Part shown: one piece after another, positions 48,866 to 60,465 of the stretch | Numbering within the stretch: position 1 is the stretch's first letter | Layout: every line of letters starts with the position of its first letter | From: Silurus meridionalis | Lineage: Eukaryota; Chordata; Actinopteri; Siluriformes; Siluridae | Direction of reading: 5' to 3' | Assembly: GCF_014805685.1 (NCBI RefSeq) | Contig: NC_060887.1 | Location: 31,725,463-31,789,462 of the forward strand | Length of the DNA stretch: 64,000 nt | Made by a program: the position numbers and the translations under genes | Notes under the pieces: model-generated | Told to the model about the DNA's origin: nothing | Database searches by the model: none | Seen by the model: only the letters and a program-made list of their open reading frames with translations

Positions 48866-49995
48866 CCATATTCCTGCCTCATGACTAGTGTTCCTGTTTC
48901 GGAATGAATCATGGTACTTTTTCTGCTTTTGCCATTTCATATTAACAATTGCTTCCTCTCTTAATATACTTTTTTCTCCATTTTGCTCTTTTCACAATCT
49001 ACTTCTTAGAACCAGTCATCTGAAGCTGTATTTTATTATGTCCACACCGCCACATTCTTTATCAAGGCTTACAGAGGCAGTAAACTGAGACCGCAAGTGA
49101 GGGATGAAGTTTCTGTGGTTAGTAGGTTTACACAGCACGGTCTGAACCTACTACTCTCATTATGTAAGCGCTCTGGATGTACGTGTCATGCTGAAGGCCA
49201 TGCTGAAAGCGCATTCAGTTCCTCATTCTTGTGCAACCGTCTCAGAGGTAGAAAGTAACCAAGCAGTTTACAATTTGTTTACAACAAGTTCAACAAATTG
49301 TTGAAAAGGTGAAAGTACAGCTTGAAGTTTTTACCTTCAGGTTAAAGTAAAAAAAAACAAACAAAAAAAAAAAAAACTGCTTTTAGTTACTGCTGATACA
49401 TTGGTGCTGTGTTCTACAAAGAACCAGGAATGTTTGAAAACATTTGCTGAGGCAGTAACTAACAAAATTATTATTATTTCTAATCTATTCAATTTAAACT
49501 AGCATGCTAATCATTCTTACTTTACAGACTAGCTGAATGAATGTAATAGCTAGCTTTCACAATACACAAAACAAAGTGCACATAGCAGCAGATAGATGAC
49601 AGCCTCACTCTTGCTGTCACATTCTTTAAATTTGAGATCGGTTAGGAATTTCGATTAGCTGCTTTTGTTCGAAGTCACGAATCACAAAAACATGATTATA
49701 GAGAATTGAAGCAATAAGGCATGTGAAAAATTTAGAAAAAATTGAGTTTTCACCAATCCAATATTAAGCCTAATAAAGTGCAGATACAAAAAAAAAGAAA
49801 AGAAACATTTTCATGCATGTGAAAATGCTTGTAGGATTTATGGTACCAGGAACCCTTGTCTTGACATGACCTGCTAAAGTTCATCACACATGGATGACAG
49901 GCATTATGGGGACCTTGCTATCTTTAAACGCATGCTGAAACCCAATCTCTTCCCAGGTTCCCTAAAGCATTGTAAAGGTAAGATCATTTTAATGG

Positions 49996-49998
<3 letters not shown>

Positions 49999-50036
<38 letters not shown>
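49999..50036. repeat. (AG)n microsatellite
   Basis: Nineteen AG units. Confidence 0.97.
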
Positions 50037-50039
<3 letters not shown>

Positions 50040-52510
50040 AGTGAGATGTTTACTTGACCATTTTATGACCAGCTTTGTGCTAATTGTGCTTTGTGCGTTT
50101 AAGAAACTGAGCCGTCTACAGTAAGTACTTTAAATGAATCAGTATATTACTTACTTATCTCTCAGAACCTGCAGTGCATTAGCTTGTGGCCATCTTTAGT
50201 CCCTGATTGAGCTGCGGGTTTCTGCTTGTAACATGTAGACAAGGTCACCCATTGCCAGCAGAACTACATGAAAGACCTGAAACTAAGCCAAAAGTTTTTT
50301 CGTTTGTTAGTTTGTTTTCTCAATGTTTGTACAGGAAAATCGTTTACCAAAGTGTGCATATTTTTTTATTTGCAGTGTCTGCAATGTGCCGTTTTGCCAT
50401 CCCCTAGTATAGGCATATCCACTTTATAATCTCTCTTTCGCTTTCTAAATCTTTACAAATTTACAAATGGTCACTTATTCATTCTCATTGTTTGCAAAAG
50501 CCTGTTTGCATACAATCGTTAGATTTATTTATGATTATTTACTTTATGATAACAAGATATTGGTCACCACTGAGTCTTTTTTAAAGTACACTTGTCAAAT
50601 TGCATTTTTATCCACAAACTGCTGCCAAAACTAGTCTACTTGGATAAAAAATTAAAATGACAACTCTGGCAACCCTGCTTGTAGAGCTCCTTTCACATTG
50701 TTTCACATTTAACTTGTCCTTTGCTTTTCACTTTGGATGAGACTTATTAAGGTGTGGATGTTGGGAAATGAAAAGGGGGAAGAATACATTTTTTGGAGGG
50801 AAAAAGTACAATAGATAATGTTTAAGTTTCTAAAAACAAGTTTAGAATGGAGGGAAACTAGACAGTTGTTGCTAAGTAGCTAGTTCTCCTTTACTCCCCT
50901 TGTATACTCAAATAATTTAATAAAATCTTGAATCTAAATCTTGGAATTGTAATATTAGATGCAACAATTTTGTGTAAAACTAGATACACTGGAATTATAT
51001 TCTGTATGCTGATATTATTAAAAAACAGTTAGATGAATGTTTTTTTCCCCTTGTTTGCTTCAGCTTGGTGGAGATTTTTCTGTCGCTAGAAGAAATGTGT
51101 TGCACCATTTTATGATTTATTTTCTTGGCTTGGACTTTTGTTGTATAAACCATATTTTCTGCAACACCTGAGCCTTTGATAGAAGATTTAGGCAACCTTT
51201 CAGTTTTATGAAGGCCAGATTTAACTTGTGCTGAGTTTCAGAACTGCCTTTTAGATGTTTAAATTGTGACCTTTCGGTTATGTTGAATGGAAAAAGGTCT
51301 GGATTTCTACTAAAGATCTGCTGTTATGTGCTCATACTAAGACTCTCTGTCTGGACCATTATACTACAGTGGGATTTATAATCCCACTATACATGTGATT
51401 TGGAATAGGATGGTTTCCTTTGTAGTCTAGTCGCTTCGTTATACAATATAATTTTTTTCTTTTCTCTGGCAACTCTGTGTTGTTCCCTTGATTAATTCAT
51501 TCTTTTTTTAATTGATGTGTGTATTTAATAGCTGTAAATATTTTGGATAATATATTTACTGATCTTTTATTATTGAATCTGTTTACCTTTTTTTTTTTTT
51601 TTTTTTTAAAGACTTTTTTTTTTCTGCACATGCATTTCATTAACATGAACTCTAAACATTCTGCTTGTGTTTTTATTCAGACCCATCTATTTGTAATATT
51701 AAAAATTTAATTATCTCCTATAAACCGCTCGACTTGTAATGGTAGACATTACATATGGCCTGGTGTACAGTATTTAATATTTACTTTAAAAACAAATCTT
51801 TGAAAGTCTTCAATGGGATTTCGAGTTTTTTATCTTTATTGATTGTTTACTGATTTTTTTAACCTCAGTAATCTTTAGACTTTAGACTGCTGTGCCAAAA
51901 AGCATTTGGTTCGGCTGTTTTTAAATGTGCTGTAGAAAATGAACTTGACTTTACCCGACTACAGCCACACCAGCACTGACTGCTAAATAAAAGTGACTTT
52001 ACTAAATGAAGTTCCCTATTTGCTAACACTTCACGCAGGTACTCTCGACATCTCAAGACGTGCCAGCCTGCAAGGACACATTGAAGCTAGCGATGGCCAA
52101 ATTAAACAGCGTCTGGCAAAGTAAAGACTCGAGACAGGTCCGTTATCTCTCAGTGGGTGCAGGAGGACGAGGCTCCACCTGTTTCCTTAAATCAATTCAT
52201 GAATGCTGCAAGTGAATGCAAATGAGCACACCTGGCTGTCTTCCTGGCACAACAATGCTATCCAAAGACAGCCGCCATATTTGTAATTAACAGGAGCTGT
52301 ATGTAGTGTCAAATGAGAGGGGACGAGGCGTTGGGGTTTCTCACCGGTGAAAAAAGAGAAAGCCCCCTTGTTCTTTTGTTGCTTTGACCTTTTTTCCCTG
52401 AGCGACCCTGCTGGGCCTGGCTTCTGTAGTTTCTTGTACACTTTATTACAGACATACACATTTGCTTTGACAATCTACCAATGCATCTGTGCAGGTAAAT
52501 ATTTCTTAGT

Positions 52511-52512
<2 letters not shown>

Positions 52513-52566
<54 letters not shown>

Positions 52567-52595
52567 TCCCCCTCTCTCTCTCTCTCTCTCTCTCT
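52513..52595. repeat. (TC)n microsatellite
   Basis: About 40 TC units interrupted by CCC at 52562 and 52568. Confidence 0.97.
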
Positions 52596-52904
52596 GTCAG
52601 TCACTTGTTCTCTGACTCATTCACAAAGGCTGACCTCCTGCCATTATTCCTCTTCATTTCTCCCCTTGCTTCCCCTTTTCTTTCTCTTGCTGCCTGCACC
52701 CTTTGTATTTCTCAATTATGTTTGTGTGAAAGCAGCTGAATTCCTCCCGGTTTTACAGGTCAGTCCTCTCAAAAATGTGCTAATGCTAATTCACTTGACG
52801 GTAAACACATCCTTCTCCTGCAGCTGCAGGTTCCCACAAAAGCATTCAGGAATCTTACACACCCAGGGGCCTCTCCATTCCTGACATGTCTTCCTGCCAT
52901 GCAT

Positions 52905-52905
<1 letters not shown>

Positions 52906-52944
<39 letters not shown>
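52906..52944. repeat. (AC)n microsatellite
   Basis: About 19 AC units. Confidence 0.97.
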
Positions 52945-52946
<2 letters not shown>

Positions 52947-53394
52947 CAGCCCATTCCTTCCTAATGCTTAACAAGAATGGACCATGAGCCTTATTTGCGT
53001 ATTTGTATACCTCGTAAAATCGTTAGCTTTATGACAAATAGATTTTCTTAGTGCTAAACCCAAAACTGTAGGTTTTTTTTATTCAAAATTGTTGAAAGAA
53101 TACCAGCTTAAAAAATGCCTGAACTTAATTAGACTCTGAATTTGTATTTTCCATTATCAAAAAATATACATTGCTTCTTATTATCTGTAACCAAAAATGT
53201 TGACCTGAATACCTAAATAAACCCTGGCTTTAATGGTTTTATGATGTCAGCCAACAGCAACACCTTATTCATAATGGTGAAGCAAAGATAATAAAAAAAC
53301 AAAGTGTAGCAAACATCATTGCTGTCTAACAGCTAAAGGGTTAATTATGTACTCAGGTTACTGTCTTTGTGACATTTCTCTCTGTTCTCTATGT

Positions 53395-53525
53395 TTCTAT
53401 GTGAATTTCCTCTGGGATTTTCGGGCTCTTCCAACCTCCCAAAAGCATGAGGGTAAGTGGATTTGGCAAAGCTAAATTGCATCCCATTCTTTATGTATTC
53501 CTGCCTCTGCATCCATCATGAACCT
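53395..53525 (+). mobile_element. SINE fragment, family 2
   Basis: TGAATTTCCTCTGGGATTTT, CCCAAAAGCATGAGGGTAAG, GGCAAAGCTAAATTGCATCC and TGTATTCCTGCCTCTGCATC follow the order of the family's central and 3' segments. The head is absent. Confidence 0.6.
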
Positions 53526-53942
53526 CACCAGGAAGGCTTGACTACAAAAAGTGTAAGGATTAACAGCCAAACAGGTATTTACATTAAAGCATATGTGATC
53601 CCAGTGAGCAGAAATTTGATTGTTCACATGTTAACCTTTTCTGTAACAATGATATAGGATTTTACCAAAAAAATGTATATCAATAATTAACCTTTTTTAT
53701 AGATCTATTTATTGATATGCAAAAAGTGTGTTTATATCTCTATTCTAAAATGTTTTGCTTGCTTACCTCCTTTACTGTATAGATGCAGCTATTTTATTAT
53801 TTTTATTATTTATTTTATCTATATTATGTCTATAATATATTTTATATGTAATTGGTAACCGTCATTGTTGATTAAAATATAGTGGACTAAAAAATACATA
53901 TATTGAATCATAAATGTAGTTGAGTAGAAAGAAAAAGTTGTT

Positions 53943-54300
53943 TATACACCGACAAGGCATAACATTATAACTGCGCGCCTAATATTGTGTTAATCCCCCT
54001 TTTGCTGGCTAAACAGACCTGACCCATTGAGCATTAACAGCATTAACCTCTTCAGAAATTTGAACTACAGTAGCTCATGTGATGGATCAGACCACACGGG
54101 CCAGCTTTCGCTCCCCAGGTACATCAATGAGCCTTGGCCACCCAAGTTTACTTGTCCAACTCGCTCAAATCCTTACACTTGCCTATTTTTCCTGCTCTAA
54201 ATCATCAACATCGAGGACACAATGTTTATTTGCTACTTAATATATCCCACCTAAGGGATAATCAGTATTATTCACTCACCGGTCATAATGACTTCTTATA
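53943..54300 (-). mobile_element. internally deleted Tc1-like transposon
   Basis: Left TATACACCGACAAGGCATAA then CATTATAAC; right GGTCATAATGACTTCTTATA, a decayed inverted copy. On the minus strand the 5' part gives GKCKDLSELDK, the transposase start, and the 3' part (plus 53974-54000) gives AKGGLTQY and stop, its end. Thus both protein termini survive in 358 bp and the middle is gone. It is the same family as the element at 2145-2602, in opposite orientation. Confidence 0.8.
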
Positions 54301-55150
54301 GGCTGCTCATTAACGTTTAGAAACGAACAAAAATTGGGTTGTTGCACAGTGCATTGTAATACAAGAGAGGAATCATATACAGGGTGTGCAATTGAACAAA
54401 ACCGCAACCGAGTGCCTGTGTAACAGTCAGCGCAGCACTCAAATAGCACAACGGAATTGGGTGTGATGGAACACTGGCTCTGAGTTATGTGTGTTTGCCT
54501 GCGTTATCTCACATATCATACCCTCATATGCCTGTGATGCCAAGTTTTAGAGAACAGATCTAAGGATTGGAGTATATCTTTACAATACTTTTTTCTTTCA
54601 TTATATCTAAGTTATATCTATAAGTTTTTATTTTAACTTTTTTTTAAGATTGCATTTTGCCTTTTTATTTTTTCTTCATTTTTTTTTTATAAATAAATTC
54701 ATTCTTATATGCAGTGCCCCCTTCAGGCTGAGTTGCCCATCACGTTGTTTTTCTCCCTTTGTGTTCGATTAAAAAAAAAAAGTGGTGGGAGATTAAGGCA
54801 ACATGTACAGATAACGCTGATGGAGGAGTTGATTTTCACTCATGCAGGCATCTTAGGTGCATGAAAATGAAAGGATGATTGGGAGCCTAATCAAGTATAG
54901 ACTTGAACAGCAATTTTCACCATCTTACACTTTATCAACTGTTGCACCATGTGCCTGATACAGGTCCAGCCAAGTCTTTCAGCAGACTGAACTGATTTCA
55001 TAAAAAAAAAAAAAAACTACTGTAGTACAGCTGATAAACATGTGAGGGGAAAAACTGGCTGCAGTTCATTGACTTTAGTTTACTAAACATTCAGCAACAC
55101 AACAGACTTTCATATCATTTATCCATTTCTGTTCTGAGTAGTGAAAATGT
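54301..55150. other. non-coding stretch
   Basis: No gene or repeat recognised. Confidence 0.5.
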
Positions 55151-55184
55151 AATTATGAAAAACTACTTATTCTTTCAGCTGCTC

Positions 55185-55649
55185 CCATTAGGGGTCACCA
55201 CAGCAGATCATTCATCTCAATACTACTCTGTGCTCTACATCTGCCTCTTTGAAATTAGCCACCTGCATGTTTTCCCTCACCACACCCATAAACCTCATCC
55301 TTGGCCTTCATGTTTTCCTCCTCCCTACCGATCTACCAATATACCCCATGACCCTCCTCTGCACAAGTCCAAACTATCTCAATCGTGCCTTTCTCACTTT
55401 GTATCAAAAACGTCCTACATCTGCTGTCCCTCTAATAAACTCATTTCTAATCCTGTCCATCCTCATCACTCCTAATGAAAATCTCACCACAATCCTGTAA
55501 ACTTTCCCTTTTACTCTTGCAGACACTCTTCTATCACAAATCATTCCTGACACTCTTCTCCACCCACTCCACCCTGCCTGCAGTCTTTTCTTCACTTCTC
55601 TATCACACTCTCCATTACATACCAGCACACTCCTCCATTCCTCAGGCAT
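55185..55649 (-). pseudogene. RTE C-terminal region with RT core deleted
   Basis: The minus frame from 55649 reads MPEEWRSVLV then at once NGECDREVKKRLQAGWSGWR and VSGMICDRRVSARVKGKVYR. MPEEWR lies upstream of the RT core and NGECDREVKK lies after it, so the whole palm with FADD has been removed. A further deletion joins KVYRIVVR to FSLGVMRMDRIRNE. After GTADVGRF a stop intervenes, but the last homologous residues, ending MICCGDP, continue to about 55190. The copy cannot make an active polymerase. Confidence 0.85.
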
Positions 55650-55653
55650 CCTC

Positions 55654-56055
55654 TCATCCTCTTAATGCTGCGCTCACTTCCTCCTTACTAATCCTATCCA
55701 CTTCCTGCTTCACCATCTTCTCATTATCCCACCTCGCTCTCTCATTTTCCTCATTCATCAGCTGTTTAAAAATTTCCCTCCATCTTCTCAACACAGTCTC
55801 CTCACTAGTCAACAAATTTCCCTCTCCATCCTTCATTGCTCTAACTTGCAGCACATCCTTCCCGGCTCGGCTTCTCAGCTTCTCATACAGCTCCTCATAT
55901 GCCTTTTCCTTGGCTTTCGCTACATCCCTCTTTACCTGCTGTTGCGTTTTCTTGTACTCCTGCCTACTTTTCTCATCTCTCTCTTGATCCCAATTCTGTT
56001 TTGCCAACCTGTTTCTCCTTATGCTTATGCTATCACTTTTGCAGTAGTTGCCCAA
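55654..56055 (-). pseudogene. RTE linker and N-terminal RT region ending in a deletion
   Basis: The minus frame reads RLAKQNWDQERDEKSRQEYK, KRDVAKAKEKAYEELYEKLR and KDGEGNLLTSEETVLRRWRE, then KEEVSAAL. The homologous copy at 60 kb continues with KRMKSGKSVGPDEIPVEAWR, but here it stops at a junction near 55662 joining 'TTAAGAGGATGA' to 'GATGAGAGGATGCC'. The shared GATGA suggests microhomology-mediated deletion of about 45 codons. Confidence 0.85.
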
Positions 56056-56910
56056 TCATCCAGCACCTCTTCACCACTGAGCCCCTGACCAACCTCTTCC
56101 CTCAGTCTCACACTACAGTCTTTCTCCTTTAGTTTCCACCATCTTATTCTTCTTTCAGTCCTCACTCTCCTCCTCTTATTCTTCACCTTCAAAGCTATCT
56201 TACAGACCACTATCCGATGCTGTCTAGCTAAACTGTCCGCTGCCAACACCTTACAGTATCCAATATCTTTTAGTTTGCATCTCATGCATAGAACATGTGT
56301 GCACCTTCCTCCACTCTTATACGTCACCCTATGATCCTCCTTCTTCTTAAAATAAGTGTTCACCACTGCCATTTCCATCCTTTTAGGATCTACCACCATC
56401 TGCCCTTCCACATTCCTCTCCTTAACGCTATACCTACCCATCACCTCCTCATCACCTCTGTTCCTTTCACCAACATGCCCATTAAAGTCTGCCCCAATCA
56501 TTAATATTTCTTACCTAGGTACAATCTCCACCGCTTCATCTCTAGAGGTTTTCCTTTTCCTCCATCCCACAACCCACTTGTGGAGCATAAGCACTGATGA
56601 TCACCCCTTCAGCTTCCAGCTTCACGTTCATCACTTTATCAGAAACTCTCTTCACCACCACTACATTCTTACTGTACTCTTCCCTCAAGATCACCCCTAC
56701 ATCATTTCCTTTTCTATCCACACTGTGATAGAACAGTTTAAAGCCACCTCCAATGTTCCTGGCCTTACTCCCTTTCCCTGAACACACAACATATCTACCT
56801 TTCTCCACTCCATCATATCAGCTAACTCTCTCCCTTTACCAGTCTTAGTATCAACATTTAAAGTGCCCACTCTAGCCTCCACTCTCCTAACCTTTCCTTT
56901 CCCTGTTTTC
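56025..56910 (-). pseudogene. RTE endonuclease domain (broken)
   Basis: An APE-type endonuclease is spread over three minus-strand frames. 56697-56963 carries RVGTLNVDTKTGKGRELADM and the VDMLCVQ strand. 56542-56808 carries GGGFKLFYHSVDRKGNDVGV and ISAYAPQVGCGMEEKE. 56025-56501 carries [28 protein letters not shown] and [15 protein letters not shown] holds the catalytic Asp/Asn pair, and the ARQHR segment holds the late His. The frames are separated by frameshifts and small deletions, including an early in-frame stop near 56513. Its job in an active element is to nick target DNA for reverse transcription. Confidence 0.85.
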
Positions 56911-57174
56911 TCTGTAGACGACTTCCTCCTCTCCTTCTGCTCCATTGGCCAACAGCAGCCCAATTTCCACTGGTACCCTGTTGGCTAACAATACCTGTGG
57001 CGGTCGTTGGTAACCCGGGACACGACAGAGCCGGTATGGAATTTAGGTTTGTGATCCACATATATAATTTGCCCTTCTTAACGCAACCCTTTCGCATTTA
57101 TTAGGGCTTGGGACCAGCACTAAGAGTGCACCGGCTTGTGCAGTCCTAATGGCTGGATTAAAATTATGAAAAAC

Positions 57175-58203
57175 ATTGATGAAAATAAAGTTGTTTATGA
57201 GTACATGGTGCGAAAGTTTTATGACAGTGTTAGACAATTATTTTTCATCATTGTTTATAGACAGTTTTTTTTTATGGGGAAAAAAGAATTCCACTTTTCA
57301 AAGAACACCTACATCTTGTGCATATTTAATAAATATTGACTGTTTTAAGATGAGGATTGAGAATCAAAAGGCTCTGGAGGTATTTGGAGTATTACAAGTT
57401 AAGAAAACCAAACTGATCTCCTGAACCTGGATCAATACACTTAAGCTCACACAGCCTTTTGAATAGAATAACTGAAGCAGAAATGACAGAAAAGTATCTT
57501 GTGATTTCAGGTTCCTCAGTTCCTCAAATGACTGTCATCACGGGTCACGTGATTACATTCATCTGACCGGTGTCTTGCTTTGCATGTCATGTCATGCTAA
57601 AAATATAAATGATTTACTTGTATGTTGTTTCCTGCCAAGTACAACATGAGAAACTTTTTTAAAAAGTGCAAAGCTTCGTAACCAACAACAGGATATTTGT
57701 CAGCGTGGGACTGATTTTTTTCCCTCTTTTCCTGCAGTTTTTTTTCCTCGTTATGAGTGGATGCAGATGTTTAGGGTCGACTTAGGGGTTTGTTAGTCTA
57801 TTGTATGATCTGATGGCAAAGTGGAGTTCTAATCAATACAAACTCTCACATGTTCTCTGCTCTCGCTCTACTGCAGTAGCAGCGCGCTGAGAATTAGCAC
57901 CTGCTTGCGTGCTGGGACAATTTTCTCCTGATTGTGATCCGAGTGTGGCTGACTCCTTTTGCCTAAAATTCAACCATCTAATTAACAAAACTCAAAAAAA
58001 AGTCTGCCTCTTCTCCATGTTACATCAATACCTGCAATCATGCACTGCAGCAGTGAGAATTATTATTTCATGTAGGCCTGATAAATAGATTCTAATTTCT
58101 AAGAAAAGAGAAAATCAGTACACCCAGTCTGATTACTGATACTCTATCAGTAGTGAATTTTAACAGAGCTAAGCAGTTTTAGCATAATCAATTGATATAT
58201 CAG

Positions 58204-58204
<1 letters not shown>
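57175..58204. other. non-coding stretch
   Basis: No gene seen. GGTCACGTGAT at 57544-57554 is an E-box-type palindrome; nothing else is recognised. Confidence 0.5.

Positions 58205-58271
<67 letters not shown>
58205..58271. repeat. (TA)n microsatellite
   Basis: About 33 TA units running directly into the next repeat terminus. Confidence 0.97.
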
Positions 58272-58274
<3 letters not shown>

Positions 58275-58370
58275 GGGTGTAACAGTACATGTATTCGTAC
58301 CAAAAATTGGTACAGGGCTTTCGGTTCGCTTACCGAATACAATCCTTTTTACATGCGGAACATAGATAGT
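58267..58370. mobile_element. dispersed repeat terminus (TTAGGGGTGTAACAGTAC)
   Basis: Shares nearly 30 bases with 29476-29505. It continues GTACCAAAAATTGGTACAGG and GCTTTCGGTTCGCTTACCGA, phrases seen in a fish hAT-type repeat. The far boundary is unclear. Confidence 0.5.
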
Positions 58371-58793
58371 TAAAATCTTGTTTTCTCCTGCAGGAACATA
58401 TTATGAATTATTATTGTTAAACTTTAAAACTTACAAAACAATGTCAAAGGTATAAAAAATAAATTTGAGTTAGTGTGTCACTGTGGCTACTTACTCCCTA
58501 CTGGTAATAAGATTTGTTTTGTGCATGCATTAAAACGCAAAAGAATCCTTGGCACTAATGTTAGCCGCTAACTATGGATTCTTTAGCGTTTTATGTCTAG
58601 CTTCAAGAATTTCACTTAAAAGGAAAAAATCTTGAAAAAATTATAGAAGAAATGAAAACATTTGTTAAAGTTTGCTGAAATAAGTAGAACGGATTAAAGG
58701 TAAACAGGTGCAGGTGATTAATAGGAGGGAGAGGCTGAGCGAAAGTGTTGTGCGTTTGAAGGGGGGGGGGCATGGCTGATGGTTCTCTGACAT

Positions 58794-58840
<47 letters not shown>

Positions 58841-59020
58841 AACTTGCATACACATCTGTATTACTAAAATGGGGTCTAACAAATATAAACTATTCAATTA
58901 AATTTTACCATTTTTTTGTGCCAATTAAATTGTTTACTGAATGTAATTAATATAATAAAAAAAGTGTATTGCATTAATTTCATAAATTTAATTATATTTT
59001 ATGTTATTTTAATAAACACC

Positions 59021-59024
<4 letters not shown>
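58371..59024. other. non-coding stretch
   Basis: No gene seen; a poly-G run at 58761-58770 and (CA)n at 58796-58836. Confidence 0.5.
58796..58836. repeat. (CA)n microsatellite
   Basis: About 20 CA units. Confidence 0.97.

Positions 59025-59113
<89 letters not shown>
59025..59113. repeat. (TA)n microsatellite
   Basis: About 44 TA units. On the minus strand it starts where the DIRS-like peptide LQIWRLYI runs out. Confidence 0.97.
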
Positions 59114-59115
<2 letters not shown>

Positions 59116-59225
59116 ACCTCCATATCTGTAGGTGGGGGTGAAATATTGCACCCTCTGCTTGAGAGAGGAGATCCCTTCTCAGAGGGATCTCCCACAGAGG
59201 ACGGTCTCAAGAAGCAGTGCGATGG
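59114..59225 (-). pseudogene. DIRS-like fragment downstream of the RT (probable RNase H end)
   Basis: One minus frame gives DRPLWEIPLRRDLLSQAEGA followed by [13 protein letters not shown]. The pattern LLSQ-x4-I-x-HP-x3-W-x-L recalls the region after the reverse transcriptase of DIRS retrotransposons. The piece is about 35 codons with a stop just before it. Assignment is from memory of the family and from the DIRS neighbours. A palindrome GAGATCCC...GGGATCTC also lies at 59168-59191. Confidence 0.5.
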
Positions 59226-59286
59226 GGGAAATGCATGCAGGCATCTTCTCCACCTTTTCTCCCTGCAACCACACCACTCCACTGCC

Positions 59287-60207
59287 CTACCTCTCATTCA
59301 CACACATGTACTCTGTCTTAGTCCTACTGACTTTCATTCCCCTTCTCTCCAGCGCATACTTCCAGCTCTCCAGGCTCTTCTCAACCTGCTTCCAACTCTC
59401 ACCACAAATCACGATATCATCTGCAAACATCATAATCCACAAAGACTTCTGTCTGACCTTGTCCGTCAACCTGTCCATTACCACTGCAAACAGGAAAGGG
59501 CTCAGAGCCGATCCTTGATGCAGTCCAACCTCCACCTTGAACCAGTCTGTCGTTCCTACTGCACACTGCACTGCTGTTACACTGTCCTCATACATGTCCT
59601 GCACCACCCTCACATACTTCTCTGACACACCTGACTTCCTTATACAATACCACAACTCCTCTCTCGACACCCTGTCGTACACTTTCTCTATATCCACGAA
59701 CACACAATGCAACTTCTTCTGACCTTCTTTATACTTCTCCATCAACAGTCTCAAAGCAAATAAGGCATCTGTGGTGCTCTTCCTCGACATGAAACCATAC
59801 TGTTGCTCACAGATGGTCACCTCTTCTCTCAGCCTGGCTTCCACTACACTTTCTCATAACTTCATGGTGTGACGGATCAACTTTATTCCCCTGTAGCTAC
59901 TGCAGTTCTGCACATCTCCCTTATTCTTAAAAATCAGTACCAGCACAATCCTTCTCCATTCCTCAGGCATCCTCTCATCTTCCAAAATCTGGTTAAACAT
60001 TCCTGTTAAAAACTCCACTGCCATCTCTCCTAAACATCTCCATGCTTCCACCGGTATCTCATCTGGTCCAACCGACTTTCCACTCTTCATCCTCTTAATC
60101 GCTGCTTTTACTTCCTCCTTAATAATCATATCCACTTCCTGCTTTACCATCTCCACACATCTCTCTCTCTCATTTTCCTCATTTATTAGCTGCTTAAAAT
60201 ACCTCAC
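59287..60207 (-). pseudogene. RTE reverse transcriptase (nearly intact)
   Basis: A minus-strand reading frame covers the RT fingers and palm: KSGKSVGPDEIPVEAWRCLG, RMPEEWRRIVLVLIFKNKGD and SYRGIKL. A TGA replaces the expected Trp after HTMKL (near 59862). It then continues EARLREEVTICEQQYGFMSR, HCVFVDIEKVYDRVSREELW (the first catalytic Asp lies in FVDIEK), EVGLHQGSALSPFLFAVVMD and MMFADDIVICGES (the FADD catalytic pair). It ends KTEYMCVNER. In RTE elements this enzyme copies the RNA at the nicked target. One nonsense change aside, the domain is well preserved; the C-terminal region after YMCVNER is lost. Confidence 0.92.
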
Positions 60208-60465
60208 TAGTCACTAGCCTTCCCAGCTTGGTCCCTCTGCCTGGCCAAACGGTATAAATCCTTTTATCCTTCCTTAGTGTCCAACTTCTCATACAGCTCC
60301 TCATATGCCTTTTCCTTGGCTTTCGCCACATCCCTCTTTACCTGCTGCCTCATCTCCTTGTACTCCTGCCTACTAGTCTCATCTCTCTGTCAATCCCAAT
60401 TCTGTTTTTCCAACCTCTTTCTCCTTTTTTGCACTCCCTCATTCCACCACCATGTCTCTTTCTGC
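60208..60465 (-). pseudogene. RTE linker region, broken
   Basis: Minus strand: WWWNEGVQKRRKRLEKQNWD at 60390-60455, then KRDVAKAKEKAYEELYE in another frame, and KDLYRLARQRDQAGK near 60220-60265. These are the segments between endonuclease and reverse transcriptase. Frameshifts and a stop (CACTAGTCACTAG region) interrupt them. Confidence 0.8.

Larger units (their letters stand above)
48219..53394. other. non-coding stretch with microsatellites
   Basis: No gene recognised. Microsatellites are listed separately. 49905-49965 reads AIFKRMLKPNLF, a scrap resembling the last residues of a LINE reverse transcriptase. 52160-52310 is repeat-free, with an octamer ATGCAAAT at 52216-52223 and GCCGCCATATTTGTAATTAA at 52270. 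Confidence 0.4.
55164..57161 (-). mobile_element. RTE LINE with internal deletions and 13-bp target duplication
   Basis: The 5' end on the minus strand begins AATCCAGCCATTAGGACTGC near 57160 and the 3' end is GGGAGCAGCTGAAAGAATAA near 55170. A perfect 13-bp direct repeat AATTATGAAAAAC flanks it (55151-55163 and 57162-57174), so both ends are original insertion boundaries. The 1998-bp copy has the endonuclease, linker and C-terminus but not the reverse-transcriptase core. Confidence 0.92.

Noticed and set aside
55475..56781. Plus-strand frames of 170 and 141 codons
   Set aside because: Shadows of the minus-strand RTE element, which carries the recognisable protein motifs.
59287..60207. An active RTE reverse transcriptase
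   Set aside because: An in-frame TGA, loss of the C-terminus and a deleted endonuclease make activity implausible despite intact FADD.
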